Shown: positions 1 to 5,828 of the stretch, in pieces
How the letters are laid out: every line of letters begins with the position of its first letter
Numbering within the stretch: the stretch's first letter is position 1
Source: Proteobacteria bacterium UBA2383
GTDB taxonomy: Bacteria; Pseudomonadota; Gammaproteobacteria; Competibacterales; Competibacteraceae
DNA: 6,896 bases
NCBI GenBank assembly: GCA_002343485.1
Contig: DDST01000115.1
Span: forward strand, 1-6,896
Direction: 5' to 3'
Translations under genes and position numbers: made by a program
Notes under the pieces: model-generated
Database searches by the model: none
Told to the model about the DNA's origin: nothing
What the model saw: only the letters and a program-made list of their open reading frames with translations

Positions 1-32
1 TCGTCAAACCACTTCACAGTACCAATGCGCAT
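1..32 (-). CDS. Cold-shock-domain (CspA family) protein, N-terminal fragment cut by the left edge
   Basis: Only the first ten codons lie in the window. Read on the minus strand from the ATG at 32-30 they give MRIGTVKWFD, which matches the start of CspA-family cold-shock proteins (consensus about GTVKWFN near the N-terminus, beginning the first beta strand of the OB-fold). Family members are small (about 65-75 residues, or longer with a C-terminal extension), bind single-stranded RNA or DNA, and act as RNA chaperones or antiterminators in the cytoplasm. A GAGG stretch lies 11 bases upstream of the ATG, a rather long spacing, after a run of eight T on the coding strand. The gene is divergent from hrpA. 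Which Csp paralogue this is, and whether it is cold-induced, cannot be told from ten residues. Overlapping plus-strand reading frames here look like shadows. Confidence 0.82.
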   Translation of the reverse strand, partial: MRIGTVKWFD

Positions 33-143
33 TATGAATACAACCTCAAAAAAAATTTTCCTTGTGCCGAGCCACCTGGTGAATGCCAACGGGAACGCTC
101 GCAAACTAGAGGATCGACGCTGGGTCTTCGGAGGTTCACACTC

Positions 144-158
144 TCCACCCGGGGTGGA
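144..158. repeat. 7-bp perfect inverted repeat in the putative csp leader
   Basis: TCCACCC at 144-150 and GGGTGGA at 152-158 are exact reverse complements around one central base. As RNA this gives a short GC-rich hairpin, with the innermost pairs opened to form a loop. There is no T run on either side, so it is not an intrinsic terminator. It lies inside the leader of the cold-shock gene if that transcript starts near the TATAAAAT box, and could be a structural element of the leader or a dyad binding site. No function is shown. Confidence 0.4.
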
Positions 159-190
159 AATTACGTGAAAGCCGCGGATTCTGCAAGTAA

Positions 191-198
191 ATTTTATA
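191..198 (-). promoter_or_regulatory. Candidate -10 box for the cold-shock gene
   Basis: TATAAAAT read on the minus strand is close to the sigma-70 -10 consensus. The hexamer about 17 bases upstream (CGCATG at 216-221) is a poor -35. If used, transcription would begin near 184 and leave a leader of about 150 bases before the csp ATG. That would resemble the long structured leader known for Escherichia coli cspA (about 160 bases). The call rests on one box plus that length. Confidence 0.3.
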
Positions 199-287
199 TG
201 CGTCCGCACAAACCCCATGCGAGAATATGAAGTGCTTGTCAGGCGCAATACAATTAAATCATTTCAAACAAAACCTTAATAATTCCC

Positions 288-3200
288 GTGGAAACCCCTC
301 TCACTGTTCTGCAAAACCGGCTGATGGAATGTCCGACCCGCGATCGCGCCAGGCTGGCAAATCGCCTGCGAGGGCTGCGGCGGCGGTTGCGCGAGGGCAA
401 GCCGGTAGATCAAGGTCTGGCGCAACTGACCCGCGAATTGGAAGCCGCTGCCGCCCGTTTGGACGAACGGCGAGCCAGATTGCCGCTTCCTTCCTTTGAG
501 GATCACCTGCCGATCAATGCCCACCGTGAGCGGATCGCTGCCGCAATCCGTGATCATCAGGTAGTTGTGCTGTGCGGTGAAACCGGTTCCGGCAAGACCA
601 CGCAGTTGCCAAAAATCTGCCTTTCACTCGGTTTGGGTGCGGCCGGATTGATCGGCCATACCCAGCCGCGCCGCATCGCCGCCCGTTCAGTGGCAGCACG
701 GATCGCGACAGAATTGAAAACCACCGTAGGCGGGCAGGTCGGTTACAAAGTGCGCTTCTCCGACCGGGTCGGGCCAGATACGGTGATCAAGCTGATGACT
801 GATGGCATTTTACTGGCGGAAACTCAGAGCGCTCGACAGCTCGATCAGTACGAAGTAATCATCATCGATGAAGCCCATGAGCGCAGCTTGAATATCGATT
901 TCCTGCTGGGTTATCTGAAGCGCTTGCTACCCCGCCGTCCTGATCTCAGGCTCATTATTACCTCGGCGACGATTGATCCCGAACGTTTCTCCCGCCACTT
1001 CGACCAGGCGCCAGTTATCGAAGTCTCCGGGCGAACTTATCCGGTGGATCTACGCTACCGGCCCCTGCTAGCCGCAGAGGAAGACGAGCGCGACCGTGAT
1101 TTGCCACAGGCGATTCTGGATGCAGTGGATGAGGTATGGCAACAAGGACCGGGTGATATTCTCATTTTCCTCTCTGGTGAGCGGGAAATTCGCGAAACAG
1201 CGGAAAGCCTGCGCAAGCACCACCCACCCAATACCGAGATTTTGCCGCTCTACGCCCGGCTGTCTGCCGCTGAACAGAACCGGGTGTTCCAACCGCATGG
1301 CCGGCCACGCATCGTGTTGGCGACCAATGTTGCCGAAACGTCGTTGACCGTACCGGGCATCCGTTATGTGATCGATCCCGGCATGGCGCGCATCAGCCGC
1401 TATAGCCCGCGCAGCAAGGTGCAGCGTTTGCCCGTGGAAAAAATTTCCCAGGCCAGCGCTCAGCAACGGGCCGGACGTTGTGGACGGGTCACAGCCGGTA
1501 TCTGCATCCGTTTGTATTCCGAAGAGGATTTTCAGTCCCGCCCTGCCTTTACCGACCCGGAAATTCTGCGCACCCACCTAGCGGCGGTGATCCTGCAAAT
1601 GTGTGCGTTGAATCTCGGCCGGCCGGAAGATTTTCCGTTCGTCGATCCGCCGGATACACGGCAGATCAATGATGGCTTCCGGCTGCTGTTCGAGTTGCAA
1701 GCCGTGGATGCACAACGGGGCATCACCGAACTGGGCCGGCAATTGGCAAAGCTGCCTGTGGATCCCCGGCTAGGGCGAATGCTGCTCGCGGCACAACGGG
1801 AAGGCAGTTTGCGTGAGGCGCTCATCATCGTAGCAGCACTGGCAATTCAGGACCCTCGCGAACGGCCACTGGAGAAACAGCAGGCTGCTGATGAGAAACA
1901 TCGCCGGTTTCGCGATGAGCAGTCCGATTTTCTGGCGCTGCTTAAACTGTGGGACTACTACCACGAGCAGGCCCGTCAGCTTTCTAAAAATCAGTTGCGC
2001 AATCTCTGTCAGATCGATTTCCTCTCATTTGTGCGCATGCGGGAATGGCATGATCTGCATCATGAATTATTGGGGCGGGTCACCGAAATGGGGATGCGGA
2101 TCAATGAGGAACCGGCGCCCTATAACGGCCTGCACCGGGCATTGCTGACTGGCCTGCTGGGTCACTTGGGTCTGAAACAGGAGGAACATGTCTATCTCGG
2201 CGCCCGAGGACGGAATTTCTACCTGTTCCCCGGTTCCGGATTATTCAAGAAGCGTCCGCGTTGGGTGATGGCCGCTGAACTAGCAGAAACCACGCGGTTA
2301 TATGCTCGCACTGTGGCGCGGATCGAGCCGGAATGGGTAGAAGGGCTGGCTGGGCCGTTGCTCAAGCGCAGTTACGCTGAGCCACACTGGGAAAAACGCT
2401 CTGCCCAAGTGACTGCCACTGAACGAGTCACGCTATATGGCCTGCCGATCATCGTCGCACGCCGGATCAATTATGGACCGCTGGACCCGGCGCTGGCGCG
2501 GGAGATTTTTATCCGCCAAGCATTGGTACAAGGTGAATTTCACTGCAAGGCACCATTTTTTCAGCATAACCGGCAACTGTTGGAGGAATTGGCAGAGCTG
2601 GAAACCCGCGCTCGTCGCGATTTAACCGCCAATGAAGAAACACTTTACCGTTTTTACGATGAGCGGATTCCGGAAGAAATTTATAATGGCCCAAGCTTTG
2701 AGACCTGGCGGAAAAAAATTGAGCGGGAAAATCCTCGCCTGCTGTTTCTCGACCGGGAGAAGCTGCTAACACCTGCAGAGACGGTGATCGATAGCCAACG
2801 TTTTCCCGACTATCTGGATCTCGACGGATTGAAACTGCCGTTGCGTTACCGCTTTACACCGGGCGCGGAAGATGACGGAGTGACGCTCACTGTACCGTTG
2901 GCGGCGGTCAATCAAGTCGATCCCAAACGGCTGGACTGGTTGGTACCGGGTCTGCGGGCAGAACGTATGGCGACGCTGCTAAAGTCGTTACCGAAAGCGC
3001 TGCGGCGGAATTTCGTACCGGTACCCAACTATGTTCAGGCGTTATTAGAAATCATTGAGCCAGGCGAACGATCACTGACAGAAGCAATGGCAGCGCAATT
3101 GCAGCGTATGACCGGGGTGCAGATTCCCGAAGACGCCTGGAATCCTGACGCGGTACCGTCCCATCTGCGCATGCGGTTCCAGGTCGTGGATATTGAAGGT

Positions 3201-4169
3201 CAGGAACTGGCTGTTGGGCGGGATTGGGCGGCGATTCAGGCCCAATTACGGGGCGAGGCGCGAGCCGGGTTCGCAGCATTGCCCACTCCAGAATTTGAGC
3301 AAGAACGGTTACGCGATTGGGATTTCGGCGAATTACCGGAAGAGGTCAGTTTCGTCCGCAATGGCATTCAGTTGCGCGGCTATCCGGCACTGGTCACAGA
3401 AGCCGGTGGAACGCTGGCATTGCGTGTATTGGATTCACCCGTGCGAGCGAAAGTAGCAACGCGGGCAGGTTTGCGACGATTGATCGGCTGGCGGCTGGGA
3501 CCTCTGTTCAAATCGCTGGCGCGTGATCTCCCTCAGTTTCAACGCATGACTCTGCATTACCTGGGACTGGGGACGCAGGAGCAATTACGAGAGGATATGC
3601 TGAATGCGATTCTCGACCGGGCGTTTCTAACCGATGAGCCATTGCCGCGTAACCAAGCGGCGTTTGAGGCGTTGCTTGAGCGTGGAAAAACCCGATTGTC
3701 AGCAGCGCGAATGCACGTTGGCCAGACGGCAGCAGAGATTCTAGCGGCGTACCACGACATCCGAAAAATGTTGAGCGGCGAACAATCACCGGTCTGGGCG
3801 GCGGCGTTGGCTGATATTCGCGACCAGTTAGCGCATCTGATTTATCCCGGCTTTCTTAGCGAAACCCCCCCGGAATGGTTACCACAGTTACCGCGTTATC
3901 TGCGTGCCATCACCTTACGCTTGCAGAAACTCCGCCAGGCGCCGGATAAGGACCGCCAACGATGCGGCGACATCATCCGGCTATGGGAGAACTATAAACG
4001 GCAATGGGAACGGGACACCGAACGGGAACGATACGATCTAGAACTGGTGCGTTTCCGCTGGCTGCTGGAAGAATTGCGGGTTTCGCAATTTGCCCAGGAA
4101 TTAAAGACACTCTTTCCGGTATCGGTCAAACGGTTAGAGGAACAGTGGGGACGGGTAAGAAAGGGGTGA
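288..4169 (+). CDS. hrpA: ATP-dependent RNA helicase HrpA (DEAH box)
   Basis: This 1293-residue protein is close in length to Escherichia coli HrpA (about 1300) and similar along its whole length. It is a cytoplasmic DEAH/RHA helicase that moves on RNA using ATP; in E. coli HrpA is linked to mRNA processing and to rescue of collided ribosomes. Motifs in order: Walker A GETGSGKT (97-104), Ia TQPRR (125-129), DEAH (194-197), SAT (226-228), V TNVAETSLT (346-354), VI QRAGRCGR (393-400). A helicase-associated region follows (about 460-590), then an OB-fold (about 615-690), then the HrpA-specific DUF3418 region (about 700-1285), ending with LLEELRVSQFAQ. All catalytic residues are present. The start is GTG: an in-frame TAA lies at 255-257, no ATG lies between it and 288, and the similarity (LQNRL, RDR) begins before the next ATG at 324. 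No clear Shine-Dalgarno site precedes it. The gene appears monocistronic, convergent with the spondin-domain gene. Confidence 0.97.
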   Translation: METPLTVLQNRLMECPTRDRARLANRLRGLRRRLREGKPVDQGLAQLTRELEAAAARLDERRARLPLPSFEDHLPINAHRERIAAAIRDHQVVVLCGETGSGKTTQLPKICLSLGLGAAGLIGHTQPRRIAARSVAARIATELKTTVGGQVGYKVRFSDRVGPDTVIKLMTDGILLAETQSARQLDQYEVIIIDEAHERSLNIDFLLGYLKRLLPRRPDLRLIITSATIDPERFSRHFDQAPVIEVSGRTYPVDLRYRPLLAAEEDERDRDLPQAILDAVDEVWQQGPGDILIFLSGEREIRETAESLRKHHPPNTEILPLYARLSAAEQNRVFQPHGRPRIVLATNVAETSLTVPGIRYVIDPGMARISRYSPRSKVQRLPVEKISQASAQQRAGRCGRVTAGICIRLYSEEDFQSRPAFTDPEILRTHLAAVILQMCALNLGRPEDFPFVDPPDTRQINDGFRLLFELQAVDAQRGITELGRQLAKLPVDPRLGRMLLAAQREGSLREALIIVAALAIQDPRERPLEKQQAADEKHRRFRDEQSDFLALLKLWDYYHEQARQLSKNQLRNLCQIDFLSFVRMREWHDLHHELLGRVTEMGMRINEEPAPYNGLHRALLTGLLGHLGLKQEEHVYLGARGRNFYLFPGSGLFKKRPRWVMAAELAETTRLYARTVARIEPEWVEGLAGPLLKRSYAEPHWEKRSAQVTATERVTLYGLPIIVARRINYGPLDPALAREIFIRQALVQGEFHCKAPFFQHNRQLLEELAELETRARRDLTANEETLYRFYDERIPEEIYNGPSFETWRKKIERENPRLLFLDREKLLTPAETVIDSQRFPDYLDLDGLKLPLRYRFTPGAEDDGVTLTVPLAAVNQVDPKRLDWLVPGLRAERMATLLKSLPKALRRNFVPVPNYVQALLEIIEPGERSLTEAMAAQLQRMTGVQIPEDAWNPDAVPSHLRMRFQVVDIEGQELAVGRDWAAIQAQLRGEARAGFAALPTPEFEQERLRDWDFGELPEEVSFVRNGIQLRGYPALVTEAGGTLALRVLDSPVRAKVATRAGLRRLIGWRLGPLFKSLARDLPQFQRMTLHYLGLGTQEQLREDMLNAILDRAFLTDEPLPRNQAAFEALLERGKTRLSAARMHVGQTAAEILAAYHDIRKMLSGEQSPVWAAALADIRDQLAHLIYPGFLSETPPEWLPQLPRYLRAITLRLQKLRQAPDKDRQRCGDIIRLWENYKRQWERDTERERYDLELVRFRWLLEELRVSQFAQELKTLFPVSVKRLEEQWGRVRKG

Positions 4170-4191
4170 TTCTATAGCACTCCTGTCCGGC

Positions 4192-4269
4192 TTATGGAAT
4201 TACTGTTTCCAGCCACTCCGGCGCTACGCGCTATCCCTCCTTAAAAATAAGGAGGGAATGATTCCATAA
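4192..4269. repeat. Nested inverted-repeat unit between convergent genes (MITE- or REP-like)
   Basis: TTATGGAAT at 4192-4200 and ATTCCATAA at 4261-4269 are exact reverse complements. They bound a 78-base segment that itself contains a perfect 10-bp hairpin (4234-4257) and a small GCGC-TAC-GCGC dyad (4222-4232). The element sits in the convergent gap between hrpA and the spondin-domain gene, a common site for small non-autonomous repeats. I see no target-site duplication outside the arms, and copy number cannot be judged from one window. It could equally be a shared transcription-end structure. Confidence 0.4.
4234..4257. terminator. Perfect 10-bp hairpin between hrpA and the spondin-domain gene; possible bidirectional terminator
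   Basis: TCCCTCCTTA, a four-base AAAA loop, then TAAGGAGGGA make an uninterrupted 10-bp stem. It lies 64 bases after the hrpA stop and 32 bases after the stop of the convergent gene, so it is well placed to end both transcripts. Neither strand has a T run after the stem, so it does not fit the standard intrinsic-terminator pattern. It may instead act as an RNA 3'-end protecting structure or as part of the surrounding inverted-repeat unit. Confidence 0.45.
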
Positions 4270-4289
4270 CTGATAGGGAATTTACTCCG

Positions 4290-4946
4290 TCAGCGTATTT
4301 TCTGAACTGTGACTGACGCCATGGGATTCCGCCAATCGTATTCCGCAGCTTGCAAATCGCCGATGCCATGAATTCCGGCATGAATATGCACAAACCCCTC
4401 GCCGCCCGCACCCGGCGAACCTCCTTCACCGCCACAATCCGGACCGGGGATCGATTTACACAGTTCGTCGTTGGGCTCGGAACCTGCATCATACCCATTC
4501 ACAATGAAGGTCTGGCTCCCGGAACGGGGGATTGCCACGCCATTCAGGGCAATGAAACCATCGTTGGTAGGCAAGATCATCGCTGCCAGGCTGATCTGAT
4601 TCGCATTCCCGGCGGGAACCCGAACTGTGACCGAGTGACCCGGCCCCAGCAAACCGTCTGAGTGGCCTGTACCCACCACATTGCTATTGCTAAGCAACGT
4701 TTGCTCTAATGGCATGATATCGCCGCCTTCGGCGAGGGCCGCTAATTCTTCACTAGCCGCCTGCCCCAAGGTGAATAACTCGACCCCTGGCCGGTGGCTG
4801 GCTACTAGAATCGGGGTGAAAAACGAGCCACGGGTGATATTAGTAATTGTGACTTCATACATCAGATTATTATTGGATGATTGCGCCCAAGCGCCGGTCA
4901 GGGGGGCCACCAATAGCAAAGATGCGGCTAAGGTCGTCAATTTCAT
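4290..4946 (-). CDS. Secreted spondin-domain protein
   Basis: This 218-residue protein has a Sec signal peptide (MKLTT, a hydrophobic core, then AWA-Q, cleavage expected after residue 21) and then a single Spondin_N-type domain. Recognisable features of bacterial members are the early YEVTITNITRG strand, FTPILVASH, EGGD (73-76), HSDGLLGPG, ILPTNDGFIALNG (124-136), the acidic DAGSEPND (153-160), HIHAGIHG (187-194) and a final YDWRNPMASVTV strand. The domain is a C2-like beta sandwich in eukaryotic F-spondin; the acidic loop and His cluster suggest metal, probably calcium, binding. Cys163 and Cys171 flank a short loop and could form a disulfide after export; a Gly-rich stretch follows (172-184). 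Location is probably periplasm or outside, and the cellular role is unknown. The chosen ATG (4946-4944) has GGAGGA seven bases upstream; a TTG two codons earlier is too close to that site. It is convergent with hrpA. Confidence 0.85.
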   Translation of the reverse strand: MKLTTLAASLLLVAPLTGAWAQSSNNNLMYEVTITNITRGSFFTPILVASHRPGVELFTLGQAASEELAALAEGGDIMPLEQTLLSNSNVVGTGHSDGLLGPGHSVTVRVPAGNANQISLAAMILPTNDGFIALNGVAIPRSGSQTFIVNGYDAGSEPNDELCKSIPGPDCGGEGGSPGAGGEGFVHIHAGIHGIGDLQAAEYDWRNPMASVTVQKIR

Positions 4947-4951
4947 CGTCA

Positions 4952-5037
4952 AGTCCTCCGTAGGGGGTGAGGGTCAGCGTTCAGGAATCACAAGATGACT
5001 CGCCGCCTACTCTGCCAACTCCGGTTCACGGAGGACT
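4952..5037 (-). promoter_or_regulatory. Leader of the spondin-domain gene with a ribosome-binding site that can be sequestered
   Basis: On the minus strand the Shine-Dalgarno GGAGGA (4954-4959) lies within ACGGAGGACT (4952-4961), seven bases before the ATG. Sixty-six bases further upstream in the leader is AGTCCTCCGT (5028-5037), its exact 10-base complement. Pairing would hide the whole ribosome-binding site, and G-U pairs could add to it. The upstream strand can instead form a local hairpin, CUCCG with CGGAG around a UGAAC loop (5019-5033), which uses five of the same bases and would free the Shine-Dalgarno site. Two mutually exclusive pairings of this kind fit a translational switch; no ligand or trigger is evident, and chance pairing is possible. 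Confidence 0.4.
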
Positions 5038-5352
5038 CACGAAGAATTCACATTTTAATCACGACACTCCCTAAGCATGCAAATCCCGGTTGTTGGGATC
5101 ACGGTAATCGCGCTATACGGAAGATGAACAATGGACTAACAAGCGCAATATATATCAATCACCACCTTAATCCTGCCCTCCTCTCTCTGCTGATTCAGGG
5201 TCAGCGTTTCCCATATCCTTTCGGCTTCTTATTCACAGCCAAATTGCCAGCGATTATGATCAAGGTCTTGGATTGTATCGTGAATCTGAATTCTCCAGCT
5301 GGGCCGGATACATTGGACCAAGGCTGATAGCCATTCTCTATTTTCAATGACG
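4962..5352. other. Intergenic stretch without a convincing intact gene
   Basis: About 390 bases lie between the spondin-domain gene and the small exported-protein gene, both on the minus strand. The right part holds the possible decayed frame described separately; the left part is the leader and promoter region of the spondin-domain gene. A plus-strand frame at 4995-5327 (110 codons) has no family resemblance and only a weak ribosome-binding site, and is not called. The 12-base word AGGGTCAGCGTT occurs at 4970-4981 and again at 5197-5208; its meaning is unknown. Confidence 0.5.
5052..5082 (-). promoter_or_regulatory. Weak candidate promoter for the spondin-domain gene
   Basis: On the minus strand TAAAAT (5052-5057) matches five of six -10 positions. 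TTGCAT (5077-5082) is a poor -35 at a long 19-base spacing. A start near 5045 would give a leader of about 100 bases that just includes the upstream arm complementary to the ribosome-binding site. Confidence 0.22.
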
Positions 5353-5372
5353 CTACTGCTTGTATCCAACAT
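5136..5372 (-). pseudogene. Possible decayed small reading frame with one in-frame stop
   Basis: On the minus strand an ATG at 5372-5370 opens a 47-codon frame that includes WRIQIHDTIQDLDHNRWQF and ends at a TAA (5231-5229). Past that stop the same frame stays open for 30 codons (EAERIWETLTLNQQREEGR is part of it) to a TAG at 5138-5136. The residue make-up on both sides looks protein-like: Trp, charged residues and amphipathic stretches. This suggests one frame interrupted by a nonsense change, overlapping the end of the small exported-protein gene by 20 bases. I do not recognise the family. It may be only a chance open frame, or the 47-codon part may be a real small gene. Confidence 0.2.
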
Positions 5373-5742
5373 AAGAGATCTCGTTGTGCGGGCTGTAATC
5401 CAGTCTCAATGGCCGTTGCTCCAAGTCTAGAATCAGCGGGGTATCGCTATTAGCATTTAGAATTTTGTCATCTATCCGAGTAAGGCGGATAACTACTGTG
5501 CCCAGTCTGCCATAGTCAGAGGTCACACTGACTGTCTTGCTGTCTAGTTTAGTAATAGTCACAGAGACATCACTGCGTGAACCGCCTTTGGAGTCTGAAA
5601 CGACGTTGCCATAGTAAATACCAACGACCCTATCGGCTAATTCAGGCGATTTTTCATTTTCTTTGGCGTTATCACTCGCCAGGCAGGTGCTGCCTATAAG
5701 GCATAAGGACATCAAGACACCGAGTAACTTTTTATTAATCAC
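5353..5742 (-). CDS. Small exported protein of unknown function; candidate immunity partner of the upstream amidase
   Basis: This 129-residue protein starts with a Sec signal peptide (MINKK, then a hydrophobic stretch, with cleavage likely after Ala22 in STCLA-SD). The residue before Cys20 is Thr, so it is not a good lipobox, and a soluble periplasmic protein of about 107 residues with no cysteine is expected. The mature part looks all-beta: GIYYGNVVSDSKG (41-53), SRSDVSVTITKL (55-66), VSVTSDYGRLGTVVIRLTRI (71-90), then LILDL and PLRLDYSPHNEISYVGY. The repeated pattern of short strands and Gly/Asp turns suggests a small barrel or sandwich. I cannot name the family. The start is GTG with GAGG (5750-5753) seven bases upstream. 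It lies 86 bases after the amidase gene on the same strand, with no clear terminator between, so the two may be co-transcribed. The immunity role is inferred from this arrangement only. Confidence 0.8.
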   Translation of the reverse strand: MINKKLLGVLMSLCLIGSTCLASDNAKENEKSPELADRVVGIYYGNVVSDSKGGSRSDVSVTITKLDSKTVSVTSDYGRLGTVVIRLTRIDDKILNANSDTPLILDLEQRPLRLDYSPHNEISYVGYKQ

Positions 5743-5749
5743 ATTTATA

Positions 5750-5753
5750 CCTC
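5750..5753 (-). promoter_or_regulatory. Ribosome-binding site that fixes the GTG start of the small exported protein
   Basis: GAGG on the minus strand sits seven bases before the GTG at 5742-5740. An ATG overlapping this GTG by two bases runs straight into TGA, so it is not the start. The following codons give a normal signal peptide, which supports the GTG. Confidence 0.55.
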
Positions 5754-5784
5754 ATTGATTTCAAGACATGGCATTGGGTTACGA

Positions 5785-5797
5785 GCCTTCTGAAGGC
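5785..5797. repeat. Short perfect inverted repeat between the amidase and small exported-protein genes
   Basis: GCCTTC, one base, then GAAGGC form a 6-bp dyad. On the minus strand it is followed by TCGTAACCC, not by T, so it is not an intrinsic terminator for the amidase gene. The seven-base T run on the plus strand (5817-5823) is about 20 bases away with no stem beside it and no plus-strand gene ending there. The dyad could be an operator or a weak attenuator or processing site within a two-gene transcript. Confidence 0.3.
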
Positions 5798-5828
5798 AGT
5801 GCCTATCGTGTATTGCTTTTTTTACTAG

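Larger units (their letters stand above)
33..287. other. Divergent intergenic region between csp and hrpA
   Basis: This stretch of about 255 bases separates the cold-shock gene (minus) from hrpA (plus) and must hold the promoters of both unless hrpA is transcribed from elsewhere. No further gene was found. A plus-strand frame open from the left edge to a stop at 166-168 has no family resemblance and overlaps the csp start, so it is not called. Visible elements are a TATAAAAT box on the minus strand (191-198), a 7-bp perfect inverted repeat (144-158), and an eight-base A run (48-55), which reads as U in the csp transcript just before its ribosome-binding site. For hrpA I see no convincing promoter: TTGTCA at 236-241 is a fair -35 but has no good -10 at the right distance. 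Confidence 0.6.

Noticed and set aside
25..168. Plus-strand frame open from the left edge, with ATGs at 25 and 34, to the stop at 166
   Set aside because: It overlaps the cold-shock start on the other strand, has no recognisable family features and no good ribosome-binding site.
324..326. ATG as the start of hrpA
   Set aside because: Residues conserved with E. coli HrpA (the LQNRL region) lie before it, so the GTG at 288 is preferred.
227..499. 90-codon plus-strand frame starting before hrpA
   Set aside because: It overlaps the hrpA N-terminus in another frame; the hrpA frame there matches E. coli HrpA.
4350..4661. 103-codon plus-strand frame within the spondin-domain gene
   Set aside because: It is antisense to a gene with a clear signal peptide, domain motifs and ribosome-binding site.
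4970..5208. 12-base word AGGGTCAGCGTT at 4970-4981 and 5197-5208 as a functional direct repeat
   Set aside because: Two short copies with unlike flanks are too little evidence for an attachment site or operator.
4995..5327. 110-codon plus-strand frame in the intergenic region
   Set aside because: No family resemblance, no signal peptide or coherent domain, and only a weak ribosome-binding site; the promoter and leader of the minus-strand gene lie here.
5353..5742. Lipoprotein assignment for the small exported protein from the Cys near the signal end
   Set aside because: The residues before Cys20 (Gly-Ser-Thr) do not make a good lipobox; ordinary signal-peptidase cleavage after Ala22 fits better.
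5817..5823. Run of seven T on the plus strand as an intrinsic terminator
   Set aside because: No stem directly precedes it and no plus-strand gene ends nearby.
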